A stretch of 7,201 nucleotides of DNA from Acidobacteriota bacterium. Lineage in GTDB: Bacteria; Acidobacteriota; Polarisedimenticolia; J045. The stretch lies in the NCBI GenBank assembly GCA_024276295.1, contig JAJRXN010000322.1:1-7201 (forward strand), given 5' to 3'. Both the position numbers and the translations under genes were made by a program. The notes under the pieces are model-generated. The model searched no databases, had not been told where the DNA came from, and was given only the letters and a program-made list of their open reading frames with translations. Shown here one piece after another: positions 1-5,043 of the stretch. Each line of letters begins with the position of its first letter. The first letter of the stretch is position 1.

Positions 1-486
1 CGTCGACATCCCGACCGCGATCCCCTCCGTCCCCAGCAGCAGCACGACCGGCAGCTTGGCCGGCAGGGCGAGCGGCTCCTGGCGCCGCCCGTCGTAGCTC
101 GGCTGCCACTCGGTCAGCCGCGGGTTGAACAGCGCCTCCCGTGCCAGCGGCGTCAGCCGACACTCGATGTAGCGCGCCGCCGCCGCCGGATGCCCGGTCA
201 GGATGCTGCCGAAGTTGCCCTGCTTCTCGATGAAGTAGTCCTTGTTCGCCAGCACGACCAGCGCGTCGCCGATCGACGCATCCCCGTGCGGATGCAGCTT
301 CATCGTCTCGCCGATCACGTTGGCGACCTTGTGGAAGCGACCGTCGTCCATCGTGAACAGCGTGTGCAGAATGCGGCGCTGGACCGGCTTGAGACCGTCG
401 CGCAGGTCCGGGATCGCGCGATCGACGATGACGTAGCTGGCATATTCGAGGAAGTTGCGCCGCATCACCGGTTCGACGAAGCTCAT
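1..486 (-). CDS. parC: DNA topoisomerase IV / gyrase-like subunit A, N-terminal part (cut by window edge)
   Basis: This is the DNA breakage-reunion subunit of a type IIA topoisomerase, which together with the ParE-like subunit passes one duplex through another for decatenation or supercoil control. The visible 162 residues start MSFVEPVMRRNFLEYASY and contain the DGLKPVQRRIL motif (about 30-40), the winged-helix segment HPHGDASIGD (65-74), and the active-site motif RYIE with Arg105 and catalytic Tyr106. All of these align with the GyrA/ParC N-terminal domain. The ATG at 484-486 lies 7 nt after the parE stop. A GAGGG overlapping that stop codon (TGAGGG) can serve as ribosome-binding site, so the two subunits are probably translated as one operon. 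The sequence style, including DDGRFHKVANVIG, matches the Bacteroidetes/Chlamydiae-like branch, so 'topoisomerase IV' versus 'second gyrase' is not settled. The C-terminal part lies beyond base 1. Confidence 0.93.
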   Translation of the reverse strand, partial: MSFVEPVMRRNFLEYASYVIVDRAIPDLRDGLKPVQRRILHTLFTMDDGRFHKVANVIGETMKLHPHGDASIGDALVVLANKDYFIEKQGNFGSILTGHPAAAARYIECRLTPLAREALFNPRLTEWQPSYDGRRQEPLALPAKLPVVLLLGTEGIAVGMST

Positions 487-493
487 CCTACCC

Positions 494-2308
494 TCATGCG
501 ATGTCGGTGATCAGGTTGTCTTCGATGAAGCGCCGCCGCTCGGGGGTGTTCTTCCCCATGTAGAACTCGAGCGACTTCTGCACCTCGCTCAACGAACGTG
601 GCGCGACCTGCACGAGCCGCATCCCGTCGCCGATGAACTGCTTGAACTCGCGTGGAGAGATCTCGCCCAGCCCCTTGAACCGGGTGACCTCGGCCCGCCC
701 GAGCTGCGAGACCGCCTCGTCGCGCTCGGCCTCGCTGTAGCAGTAGATCGTCTGCTTCGCGTTGCGCACGCGAAACAGCGGCGTTTCGAGAATGTGCAGG
801 TGTCCCCGCGTGACGAGTTCCTCGAAATAGCGCAGGAAGTACGTCAGCAGCAGGTTGCGGATGTGCATCCCGTCGACGTCCGCATCCGTGGCGATCACGA
901 CCCGCTCGTAGCGCAGATTGTCGACCGAATCCTCGATCCCGAGCGCGCGCATGATGTTGTACAGCTCTTCGTTGCGGTAGATCGCGTCGCGCTTGAGCCC
1001 GAAGCAGTTGAGCGGCTTTCCCTTGAGCGTGAACACGGCCTGCGTGTCGACGTCGCGGGCCTGGATCATCGAACCGCCCGCGGAGTCGCCTTCGGTCAGG
1101 AACAGACTCGTTTCCTCGGCCCGCCGGTGGCGGTCCTGGCGATGGATCTTGCAGTCCGTCAGTTTCGGAATCCGGATCGCGGTCTTCTTCTCGCGCGCCT
1201 TGGCCTCCTTGCGGATCGCCGACAGCTCCTTGCGCAGTCGCTCGTTGGCCTGGACCTTCTCCAGCAGGCGCCGCGCCGTCCGTTCATGGCGATGCAGCCA
1301 GATCAGCACCGCATCCTTGACCGCCGGCACGATCCAGCTCCGGACCTCGGTCGAGCCGAGCTTGTTCTTGGTCTGGCTCTCGAAGACCGGATCCTTGAGC
1401 TTGATCGAGATCGCTCCGACGATGCCGTCCCGCACGTCCGCCGGCGCGTAGCTCCGCCCGGCGAACTCGTTGATCCCCTTGAGCAGCCCTTCGCGGAACG
1501 CGCTCTGGTGCGTTCCGCCGTCGTTGGTGTATTGCCCGTTGACGAACGAGTAGTAGTTCTCGCCGTAGTTCCGCGTATGCGTGAACGCGAACTCCAGCCG
1601 CTCGAGCGTGCAGTGCACGATGTCGTACAGCGGCTCGAGATCCCCGATCTCCTCGCGCAGCAGGTCCTGCAGGCCTCCGGTGCTGCGGAACTTCTCGCCG
1701 TTGTAGACCAGCGTCAGACCACGGTTGAGGTAGGCGTAGTACCGCAGCCGGCGGGTGACGAACTCGTCACGCCACCGGTAGTCGCCGAAGACCTCCGGGT
1801 CCGGCTCGAAACCGACCAGCGTCCCGGACCGCGCGCCCGGATCGCGCCCCTTCTTCTGCTCGACAAGTTCCCCACGCTCGAAACGCGCTCGGACCCAGCG
1901 GCCGTCACGCCAGCTGCAGACCTCGAACTTCGCCGAGAGGGCGTTGACCGCCTTGGTGCCGATGCCGTTGAGACCGACCGAGAACTGGAACACGTCGTCG
2001 TTGTACTTGCCGCCGGTGTTGATCCGGGAAACGCAGTCGATCACCTTGCCGAGCGGAATGCCACGGCCGTAGTCCCGGACCTCGACGCGCGCGCCGTCGT
2101 GCCGGATCTCGATCCTGCGGCCGGCCCCCATGATGAACTCGTCGACCCCGTTGTCGATCACTTCCTTGAGCAGGACGTAGATCCCGTCGCTCGGGTGGGA
2201 ACCGTCCCCGACCCGCCCGATGTACATCCCCGGACGCAGCCGGATGTGCTCGAGCGCATCGAGCGTCCTGATCGCGCTCTCGTCGTAGACGACGGTCTTC
2301 TTCGCCAC
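494..2308 (-). CDS. parE: DNA topoisomerase IV / gyrase-like subunit B (ATPase subunit), 604 aa
   Basis: This is the ATPase subunit of the type IIA topoisomerase; it clamps the transported duplex and works with the A subunit encoded next. The GHKL ATPase domain shows the N-box EVIDNGVDE (catalytic Glu49, Mg-binding Asn53), Asp79 in DYGRGIP, and the ATP lid GLNGIGTKAVNALS (112-125). QTKNKLG is the transducer loop whose Lys contacts the gamma phosphate. The TOPRIM domain has EGDSAGG (Glu406), KGKPLN, DADVDG (475-480) and RFKGLGE (543-549). At about 604 residues it has the short length of ParE and of non-enterobacterial GyrB, without the enterobacterial GyrB insert. The GTG at 2306-2308 is chosen because AAGGAG lies 5 nt upstream and the conserved reading (AKKTVVYDE...HIRLRPGMYIG) begins there. 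The frame stays open for 318 more codons upstream, but that stretch resembles nothing and lies antisense to the FKBP gene. The N-terminal GDGSHPSDGIYVLLKEVIDN is typical of the Bacteroidetes-like branch. Confidence 0.96.
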   Translation of the reverse strand: MAKKTVVYDESAIRTLDALEHIRLRPGMYIGRVGDGSHPSDGIYVLLKEVIDNGVDEFIMGAGRRIEIRHDGARVEVRDYGRGIPLGKVIDCVSRINTGGKYNDDVFQFSVGLNGIGTKAVNALSAKFEVCSWRDGRWVRARFERGELVEQKKGRDPGARSGTLVGFEPDPEVFGDYRWRDEFVTRRLRYYAYLNRGLTLVYNGEKFRSTGGLQDLLREEIGDLEPLYDIVHCTLERLEFAFTHTRNYGENYYSFVNGQYTNDGGTHQSAFREGLLKGINEFAGRSYAPADVRDGIVGAISIKLKDPVFESQTKNKLGSTEVRSWIVPAVKDAVLIWLHRHERTARRLLEKVQANERLRKELSAIRKEAKAREKKTAIRIPKLTDCKIHRQDRHRRAEETSLFLTEGDSAGGSMIQARDVDTQAVFTLKGKPLNCFGLKRDAIYRNEELYNIMRALGIEDSVDNLRYERVVIATDADVDGMHIRNLLLTYFLRYFEELVTRGHLHILETPLFRVRNAKQTIYCYSEAERDEAVSQLGRAEVTRFKGLGEISPREFKQFIGDGMRLVQVAPRSLSEVQKSLEFYMGKNTPERRRFIEDNLITDIA

Positions 2309-2337
2309 GGAAACTCCTTGACAGACGGTGACTTCCG

Positions 2338-2361
2338 AAAAGGCGCCACTCCGCCGGCGCC
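2338..2361 (-). terminator. Terminator-like hairpin in the parE leader
   Basis: Read on the minus strand, GGCGCC (2361-2356), an 8-nt loop and a second GGCGCC (2347-2342) form a 6-bp all-GC stem followed directly by TTTT (2341-2338). This is the form of a small intrinsic terminator or attenuator, about 30 nt before the parE start codon and downstream of the candidate parE promoter. The stem is short and the U tract only four bases, so it may be a leaky attenuator, a plain leader hairpin, or chance, since GGCGCC is a frequent word at this GC content. Confidence 0.35.
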
Positions 2362-2374
2362 GGACGGACGCGTC

Positions 2375-2403
2375 ATTATCGGCGCTGCCGGCGACGGTTT
2401 CCA
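2375..2403 (-). promoter_or_regulatory. Candidate sigma70-type promoter for the parE-parC operon
   Basis: On the minus strand TGGAAA (2403-2398, 4 of 6 to TTGACA) is followed after 17 nt by GATAAT (2380-2375, 5 of 6 to TATAAT). GATAAT is one of very few AT-rich words in this spacer. Predicted transcription would start near 2368, giving a leader of about 60 nt that includes the 2338-2361 hairpin. This rests on consensus match and spacing only. Confidence 0.45.
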
Positions 2404-2410
2404 GCACCGG

Positions 2411-2459
2411 GCGGGCCGGGCGGCGGCGACGGAGACGCCGCGTGCCCCGTCCGGCCCGC
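2411..2459. repeat. 49-nt GC-rich inverted repeat in the divergent parE/FKBP spacer
   Basis: GCGGGCCGG (2411-2419) and CCGGCCCGC (2451-2459) are perfect 9-bp inverted arms. Inside them CGGCG (2424-2428) and CGCCG (2436-2440) can form a second hairpin with a 7-nt loop. The element sits between the candidate parE promoter and the FKBP -10-like box, so it could be a DNA cruciform, an operator or an RNA stem. No T-run follows on either strand, so it is not a standard terminator. Confidence 0.5.
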
Positions 2460-2464
2460 GCTGC

Positions 2465-2470
2465 TATCCT
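2465..2470 (+). promoter_or_regulatory. Possible -10 box for the FKBP gene
   Basis: TATCCT (4 of 6 to TATAAT) is the only -10-like word close upstream of the FKBP start, 37 nt before the GTG. No recognisable -35 is present at 16-18 nt; that position falls within the right part of the 2411-2459 inverted repeat. A weak suggestion only. Confidence 0.22.
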
Positions 2471-2506
2471 CCTGCGACTCGATGCTGAGAGTCGGAAGGA
2501 GACCCC

Positions 2507-3208
2507 GTGCGGACGATCGTGATGTCCACCCTGCTTCTGGCGCTGTGCGCCGCCCCCACCGTCCTGGCCGAGACGCAAGCCCCCGCCACGGACGACGAGA
2601 AGATCCTCTACGCGCTCGGCCTGCTCGTCGCGAGAAACCTCGCCCCCGTCGCCCTGACTGCGGAAGACCTGCCGCAGGTCCAGGCGGGACTCGCCGACGG
2701 CGTGCTCGGTCGGGAGCCGAAGGTCAACCTCGAGGAGTGGGGACCCAGGATCCAGCAGTTCGCGCAGCAGCGCTCGACGACCGCGAACAAGCGCTTTCTC
2801 GCGGAGATGGCCAGCGCACCCGGCGCGGAGAAGACCGACTCCGGACTGATCTACTTCGAGATCGAACCCGGAAGCGGAGCGAGCCCGACAGCCAGCGACC
2901 GCGTCAAGGTCCACTACAAGGGATCCCTGCGCGACGGGACGGTGTTCGACAGCTCGTACGAGAACGGCGAGCCCGTCGAGTTCCCGCTCAACCGCGTGAT
3001 CAAGTGCTGGACCGAAGGACTGCAGAAGATGAAGGTCGGCGGCAAGGCCAGGCTGGTCTGCCCGGCCGACATCGCCTACGGCGAGCGCGGCGCCCCGCCC
3101 CGCATCGGCCCGAACGCGACGCTGGTATTCGAGGTCGAGCTGCTCGACATCCTCGCGGAAGAGGCGGCCAAGCCCGCCGTCGAGACGCCGAGTCCCGACG
3201 CGCCGTAG
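2507..3208 (+). CDS. Secreted FKBP-type peptidyl-prolyl cis-trans isomerase, FkpA/Mip-like, 233 aa
   Basis: This enzyme catalyses cis-trans isomerisation of X-Pro bonds and probably assists protein folding in the periplasm. Residues 1-21 form a signal peptide ending TVLA|ETQ. Residues about 28-105 resemble the alpha-helical FKBP N-terminal dimerisation domain of FkpA/Mip (DEKILYALGLLVARNL, then a long helix to about 102). Residues about 110-216 are the FKBP domain, with pocket residues recognisable as Tyr137 (VHYKG), Phe147-Asp148, Phe159, Val164-Ile165, Trp168, Tyr191 (AYGERG), Ile201 and Phe208. A short Pro-rich tail follows. The GTG at 2507 is chosen because GGAAGGAG (2494-2501) lies 5 nt upstream and the signal peptide starts there; an ATG at 2522 would shorten the signal peptide and has no ribosome site. 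Two cysteines (167 in VIKCW and 185 in LVCP) flank the active-site core. The gene is a single unit, divergent from parE and convergent with the acyltransferase gene. Confidence 0.92.
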   Translation: MRTIVMSTLLLALCAAPTVLAETQAPATDDEKILYALGLLVARNLAPVALTAEDLPQVQAGLADGVLGREPKVNLEEWGPRIQQFAQQRSTTANKRFLAEMASAPGAEKTDSGLIYFEIEPGSGASPTASDRVKVHYKGSLRDGTVFDSSYENGEPVEFPLNRVIKCWTEGLQKMKVGGKARLVCPADIAYGERGAPPRIGPNATLVFEVELLDILAEEAAKPAVETPSPDAP

Positions 3209-3233
3209 CGCACACCGTCCGTCCCGTCCGTCC

Positions 3234-3252
3234 GCGCATTCAGGGAACGCGC
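3234..3252. repeat. Imperfect hairpin at the convergent FKBP / acyltransferase junction
   Basis: GCGCATTC (3234-3241) can pair with GAACGCGC (3245-3252) around a 3-nt loop, with one A·C mismatch, spanning the acyltransferase stop codon. It sits where a bidirectional terminator would be expected, in a spacer of only 31 bp, but neither side has a T-run. The rest of the spacer is CCGT tandem repetition (about 3214-3233). Functional termination is uncertain. Confidence 0.3.
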
Positions 3253-4058
3253 TGGCCGCCACGCACGCTCCGTGGCGCCGGCGCGCCCTGCGCGTCGTCG
3301 TTCCACATCTCGCTCACCGCTGCATGGAGGCGCCGTGCCAGCGGCTTGCGTTCCCGTCCGCAGAGCGGAGCCGCGCCGAACGTCACCCGCACCGAGAATT
3401 CCGGGAGCTGGAGCAGGCGCCAGGCGTGACCGGCAAGCGTGGTGTCGGCCCACCACGCGATCGCGCTGCGTGCCGGCGGCATGCCCGGCCCCGTGCGGTA
3501 GCGCAGCGCGACCGGGTGCACCTCACAGCCCGTCCGCGCGGCGACTTCCAGCAGCGCCGGACGGAACGGCAGGACCCGCTCGCCGTCGGTCGTCCTTCCC
3601 TCCGGAAACAGCACGACTCTCGGACCCGCCTCCACGGCGGCTTCCAGTTCCTCGAGCATCCGCGGCAGCGTCCGCCGATGCGCCCGCTCGACGAAGACGG
3701 TCCCGACGGTCCGCGCCAGATGCCCGATCAGCGGCCAGCGCGCCACCTCCGCCTTGGCGACGAAGACCGGCCGGGCGAGCGAGGCGAGCACCAGGATGTC
3801 GACATGGCTGACGTGATTCGAGACGAGCAGGCCCGGTCCCGTCGGGGGCCGCCCGGAGACATCTACCCGGGCGCCGATGACCTCGAGGCAGCGGGTCGCG
3901 AACGCCTGGAAGTGCTCGGTGCCGATGCGGCGGCGCGCCGCCAGATCGCGCTTCGCGTGGCGCTGGGCACGGCGCAGCGCCACGTAGCGCGTGCCCAGCA
4001 GGCCGGCGAGCCGGACCAGCCGCCCGGCGGCCCGGGCTCGACTCATGACGGGAGACAT
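3240..4058 (-). CDS. PlsC-family 1-acyl-glycerol-3-phosphate-type acyltransferase, 272 aa
   Basis: This is a membrane-associated acyltransferase of the LPLAT/PlsC superfamily, expected to move an acyl group from acyl-CoA or acyl-ACP onto a lysophospholipid or related acceptor. The four family blocks are visible: block I NHVSHVD (catalytic His82 and Asp87), block II GTVFVER (119-125), block III FPEGRTT (151-157, phosphate-binding Glu153-Gly154), and block IV with Pro182 in HPVALRY. The N-terminal 45 residues are rich in Arg with a hydrophobic stretch, as in membrane-attached family members. The ATG at 4058 is preceded by a GGGGGA stretch; an in-frame ATG four codons later lacks a ribosome site. 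The C-terminal 20 residues are Pro/Arg-rich and likely disordered. It stands alone, with no lipid-synthesis neighbour, so the acceptor (lysophosphatidate, an ornithine lipid or another lysolipid) cannot be told. Confidence 0.88.
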   Translation of the reverse strand: MSPVMSRARAAGRLVRLAGLLGTRYVALRRAQRHAKRDLAARRRIGTEHFQAFATRCLEVIGARVDVSGRPPTGPGLLVSNHVSHVDILVLASLARPVFVAKAEVARWPLIGHLARTVGTVFVERAHRRTLPRMLEELEAAVEAGPRVVLFPEGRTTDGERVLPFRPALLEVAARTGCEVHPVALRYRTGPGMPPARSAIAWWADTTLAGHAWRLLQLPEFSVRVTFGAAPLCGRERKPLARRLHAAVSEMWNDDAQGAPAPRSVRGGQRVP

Positions 4059-4090
4059 GATCCCCCACCCGCCCGGCGCTGACCGGTCCG

Positions 4091-4127
4091 GCTGCCGGAC
4101 GCGGTCCCCGCCCTGCCATCCGGCAGC
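4091..4127. repeat. Perfect 9-bp inverted repeat upstream of the acyltransferase gene
   Basis: GCTGCCGGA (4091-4099) and TCCGGCAGC (4119-4127) are exact inverted arms separated by 19 nt. The element begins 32 bp upstream of the acyltransferase start. The arm spacing would suit a dimeric regulator or a leader stem-loop. No T-run follows it in the direction of the acyltransferase gene. Confidence 0.45.
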
Positions 4128-4142
4128 TCGCGGGCCGCGAGC
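4126..4142. repeat. Perfect 7-bp hairpin overlapping the neighbouring inverted repeat
   Basis: GCTCGCG (4126-4132) and CGCGAGC (4136-4142) form a perfect stem with a 3-nt loop. The left arm shares 4126-4127 with the right arm of the 4091-4127 repeat, so in RNA the two stems compete slightly for those bases. Function unknown. Confidence 0.4.
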
Positions 4143-4222
4143 ATCGGGCGCTCATGGATTCCGCAGCGTCGTTCGATCACCGGGAGACCCCGGCGGCCGC
4201 GCCTCCGGAGGGCCGCACGGGC

Positions 4223-4228
4223 TATATT
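4223..4228 (+). promoter_or_regulatory. Candidate -10 box for the SDR gene
   Basis: TATATT (5 of 6 to TATAAT) is the most AT-rich word in the 259-bp spacer. It lies 89 nt before the SDR start codon, predicting a leader of roughly 80 nt. No TTGACA-like -35 is found at 16-18 nt spacing, so an activator or another sigma factor may be needed, or the match is fortuitous. Two palindromes follow immediately (4228-4249). Confidence 0.35.
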
Positions 4229-4249
4229 GCCGGAACCGGCACCGCGGTG
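4228..4249. promoter_or_regulatory. Two abutting operator-like palindromes at the putative SDR transcription start
   Basis: TGCCGG-AA-CCGGCA (4228-4241) and CACCGCGGTG (4240-4249) are consecutive palindromes overlapping by two bases. They start at the last base of the TATATT box and cover the predicted start site, the usual place for a repressor operator. CCGG and CGCG palindromes are common in GC-rich DNA, so chance remains possible. Confidence 0.35.
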
Positions 4250-4317
4250 TCGCGCCCGATCGGGAGGCTGCCACGCCGCAGGCTCGCCGTGCCGGGCAGC
4301 GCGTGGAGGGAGCATCC

Positions 4318-5043
4318 ATGAGCGCGGAGCTTGCAGGCCGCCGGATCGTCGTCACGGGTGGAGCGGGAGCGCTGGGCCGCGCCGTCGTCGCCCGCCTGCT
4401 CGCCGAAGGAGCCCGCGTGGTCGTTCCCATGCGGAGCCGGCCGGCCGGATCGGCCTTCTCGCAGCCCGACGCGGAGCGGCTCGAACTCCTGCCCTCGATC
4501 GACCTGACCGACGAACGGGCGGTGTGCGATCTCTATGAGCGCTGCGACGACCTGTGGGCATCGGTCCATCTCGCCGGGGGCTTCGAGATCGCCTCGATCG
4601 ACCGGACGAGCCTCGCCTCGTGGCGCGGCCTGCACGAAACGAACGCCACCACCTGCTTCCTGTGCTGCCGCGAGGCGGTCCGCGCCTTCCGGCGGCAGCC
4701 GCGCCGGCCGGGCCGGGAAGGACTCGGCCGGATCGTCAACGTCGCCGCCCAGACGGCCCTCGACCCGAGACGGGGCGCCTCGATGGCGGCCTACGCGGCC
4801 GCCAAGGCGGCCGTGGCCGCCCTGACGATCGCCCTCGGCGAGGAACTCGCCCCGGAGGGGATCTGGGTCAATGCCGTCGTGCCGTCGATCATCGACACGC
4901 CCGCCAACCGGGCCGCGATGCCGGACGCCGACCACGCCACCTGGGTCGCCCCGGAGGAGATCGCCGAGGCGGTCGCGTTCCTGGCATCCCCCGCCAACCG
5001 CTCGGTCCGCGGCGGCCTGATCCCGGTCCTCGGCCGGGGCTAG
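4318..5043 (+). CDS. Short-chain dehydrogenase/reductase, dihydropteridine-reductase-like, 241 aa
   Basis: This is an NAD(P)-dependent Rossmann-fold oxidoreductase; the substrate is unknown. The cofactor-binding turn is TGGAGALG (13-20), Asp62 follows strand 3 (SIDLTD), and HLAGGF (84-89) replaces the common NNAG motif. Asn109 (ETNATT) and the YxxxK pair Tyr159/Lys163 are in place. The usual catalytic Ser is absent: the segment reads NVAAQTALDP with Ala143-Ala144 where most SDRs have Ser, and Thr146 is the nearest hydroxyl. The C-terminal part (IIDTPANRAAMPDADHATWVAPEEIAE) closely recalls animal quinoid dihydropteridine reductase, from memory DTPMNRKSMPEADFSSW, an enzyme that also lacks this Ser and has an AGGW motif. 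ATG 4318 is chosen because GGAGGGAG (4305-4312) lies 5 nt upstream and the Rossmann strand starts at residue 9; the open frame further upstream has no family similarity. It is a single gene, tail-to-tail with the outer-membrane protein gene. Confidence 0.9.
   Translation: MSAELAGRRIVVTGGAGALGRAVVARLLAEGARVVVPMRSRPAGSAFSQPDAERLELLPSIDLTDERAVCDLYERCDDLWASVHLAGGFEIASIDRTSLASWRGLHETNATTCFLCCREAVRAFRRQPRRPGREGLGRIVNVAAQTALDPRRGASMAAYAAAKAAVAALTIALGEELAPEGIWVNAVVPSIIDTPANRAAMPDADHATWVAPEEIAEAVAFLASPANRSVRGGLIPVLGRG
5040..5043. other. Shared CTAG: interlocked stop codons of two convergent genes
   Basis: The palindrome CTAG supplies TAG to the SDR gene on the plus strand (5041-5043) and TAG to the outer-membrane protein gene on the minus strand (5042-5040). 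The coding regions therefore overlap by 4 bp, and there is no intergenic space for a terminator. Confidence 0.9.

Noticed and set aside
455..2488. 677-codon plus-strand open frame antisense to the whole parE gene
   Set aside because: It is a shadow frame made possible by the high GC content. Its translation is low-complexity Arg/Asp/Val/Leu-rich with no family motifs, while the opposite strand encodes a complete ParE with all catalytic motifs.
3209..3239. CCGT tandem repetition between the convergent FKBP and acyltransferase genes
   Set aside because: It has only four to five imperfect units in a 31-bp spacer, too short to call a functional repeat and likely chance at this base composition.
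2309..3262. 318-codon upstream extension of the parE frame to 3262
   Set aside because: The conserved ParE N-terminus and a good ribosome site fix the start at 2308. The extension lies antisense to the well-supported FKBP gene and carries no recognisable domain.
2482..3429. 315-codon plus-strand frame overlapping the FKBP gene
   Set aside because: It is a shifted frame of the FKBP gene; its translation is dominated by Arg and Pro, as expected from GC-rich off-frame reading.
3991..4317. 109-codon upstream extension of the SDR frame
   Set aside because: It would overlap the divergent acyltransferase gene, has an Arg/Pro/Gly-rich translation, and the strong ribosome site and Rossmann start both point to ATG 4318.
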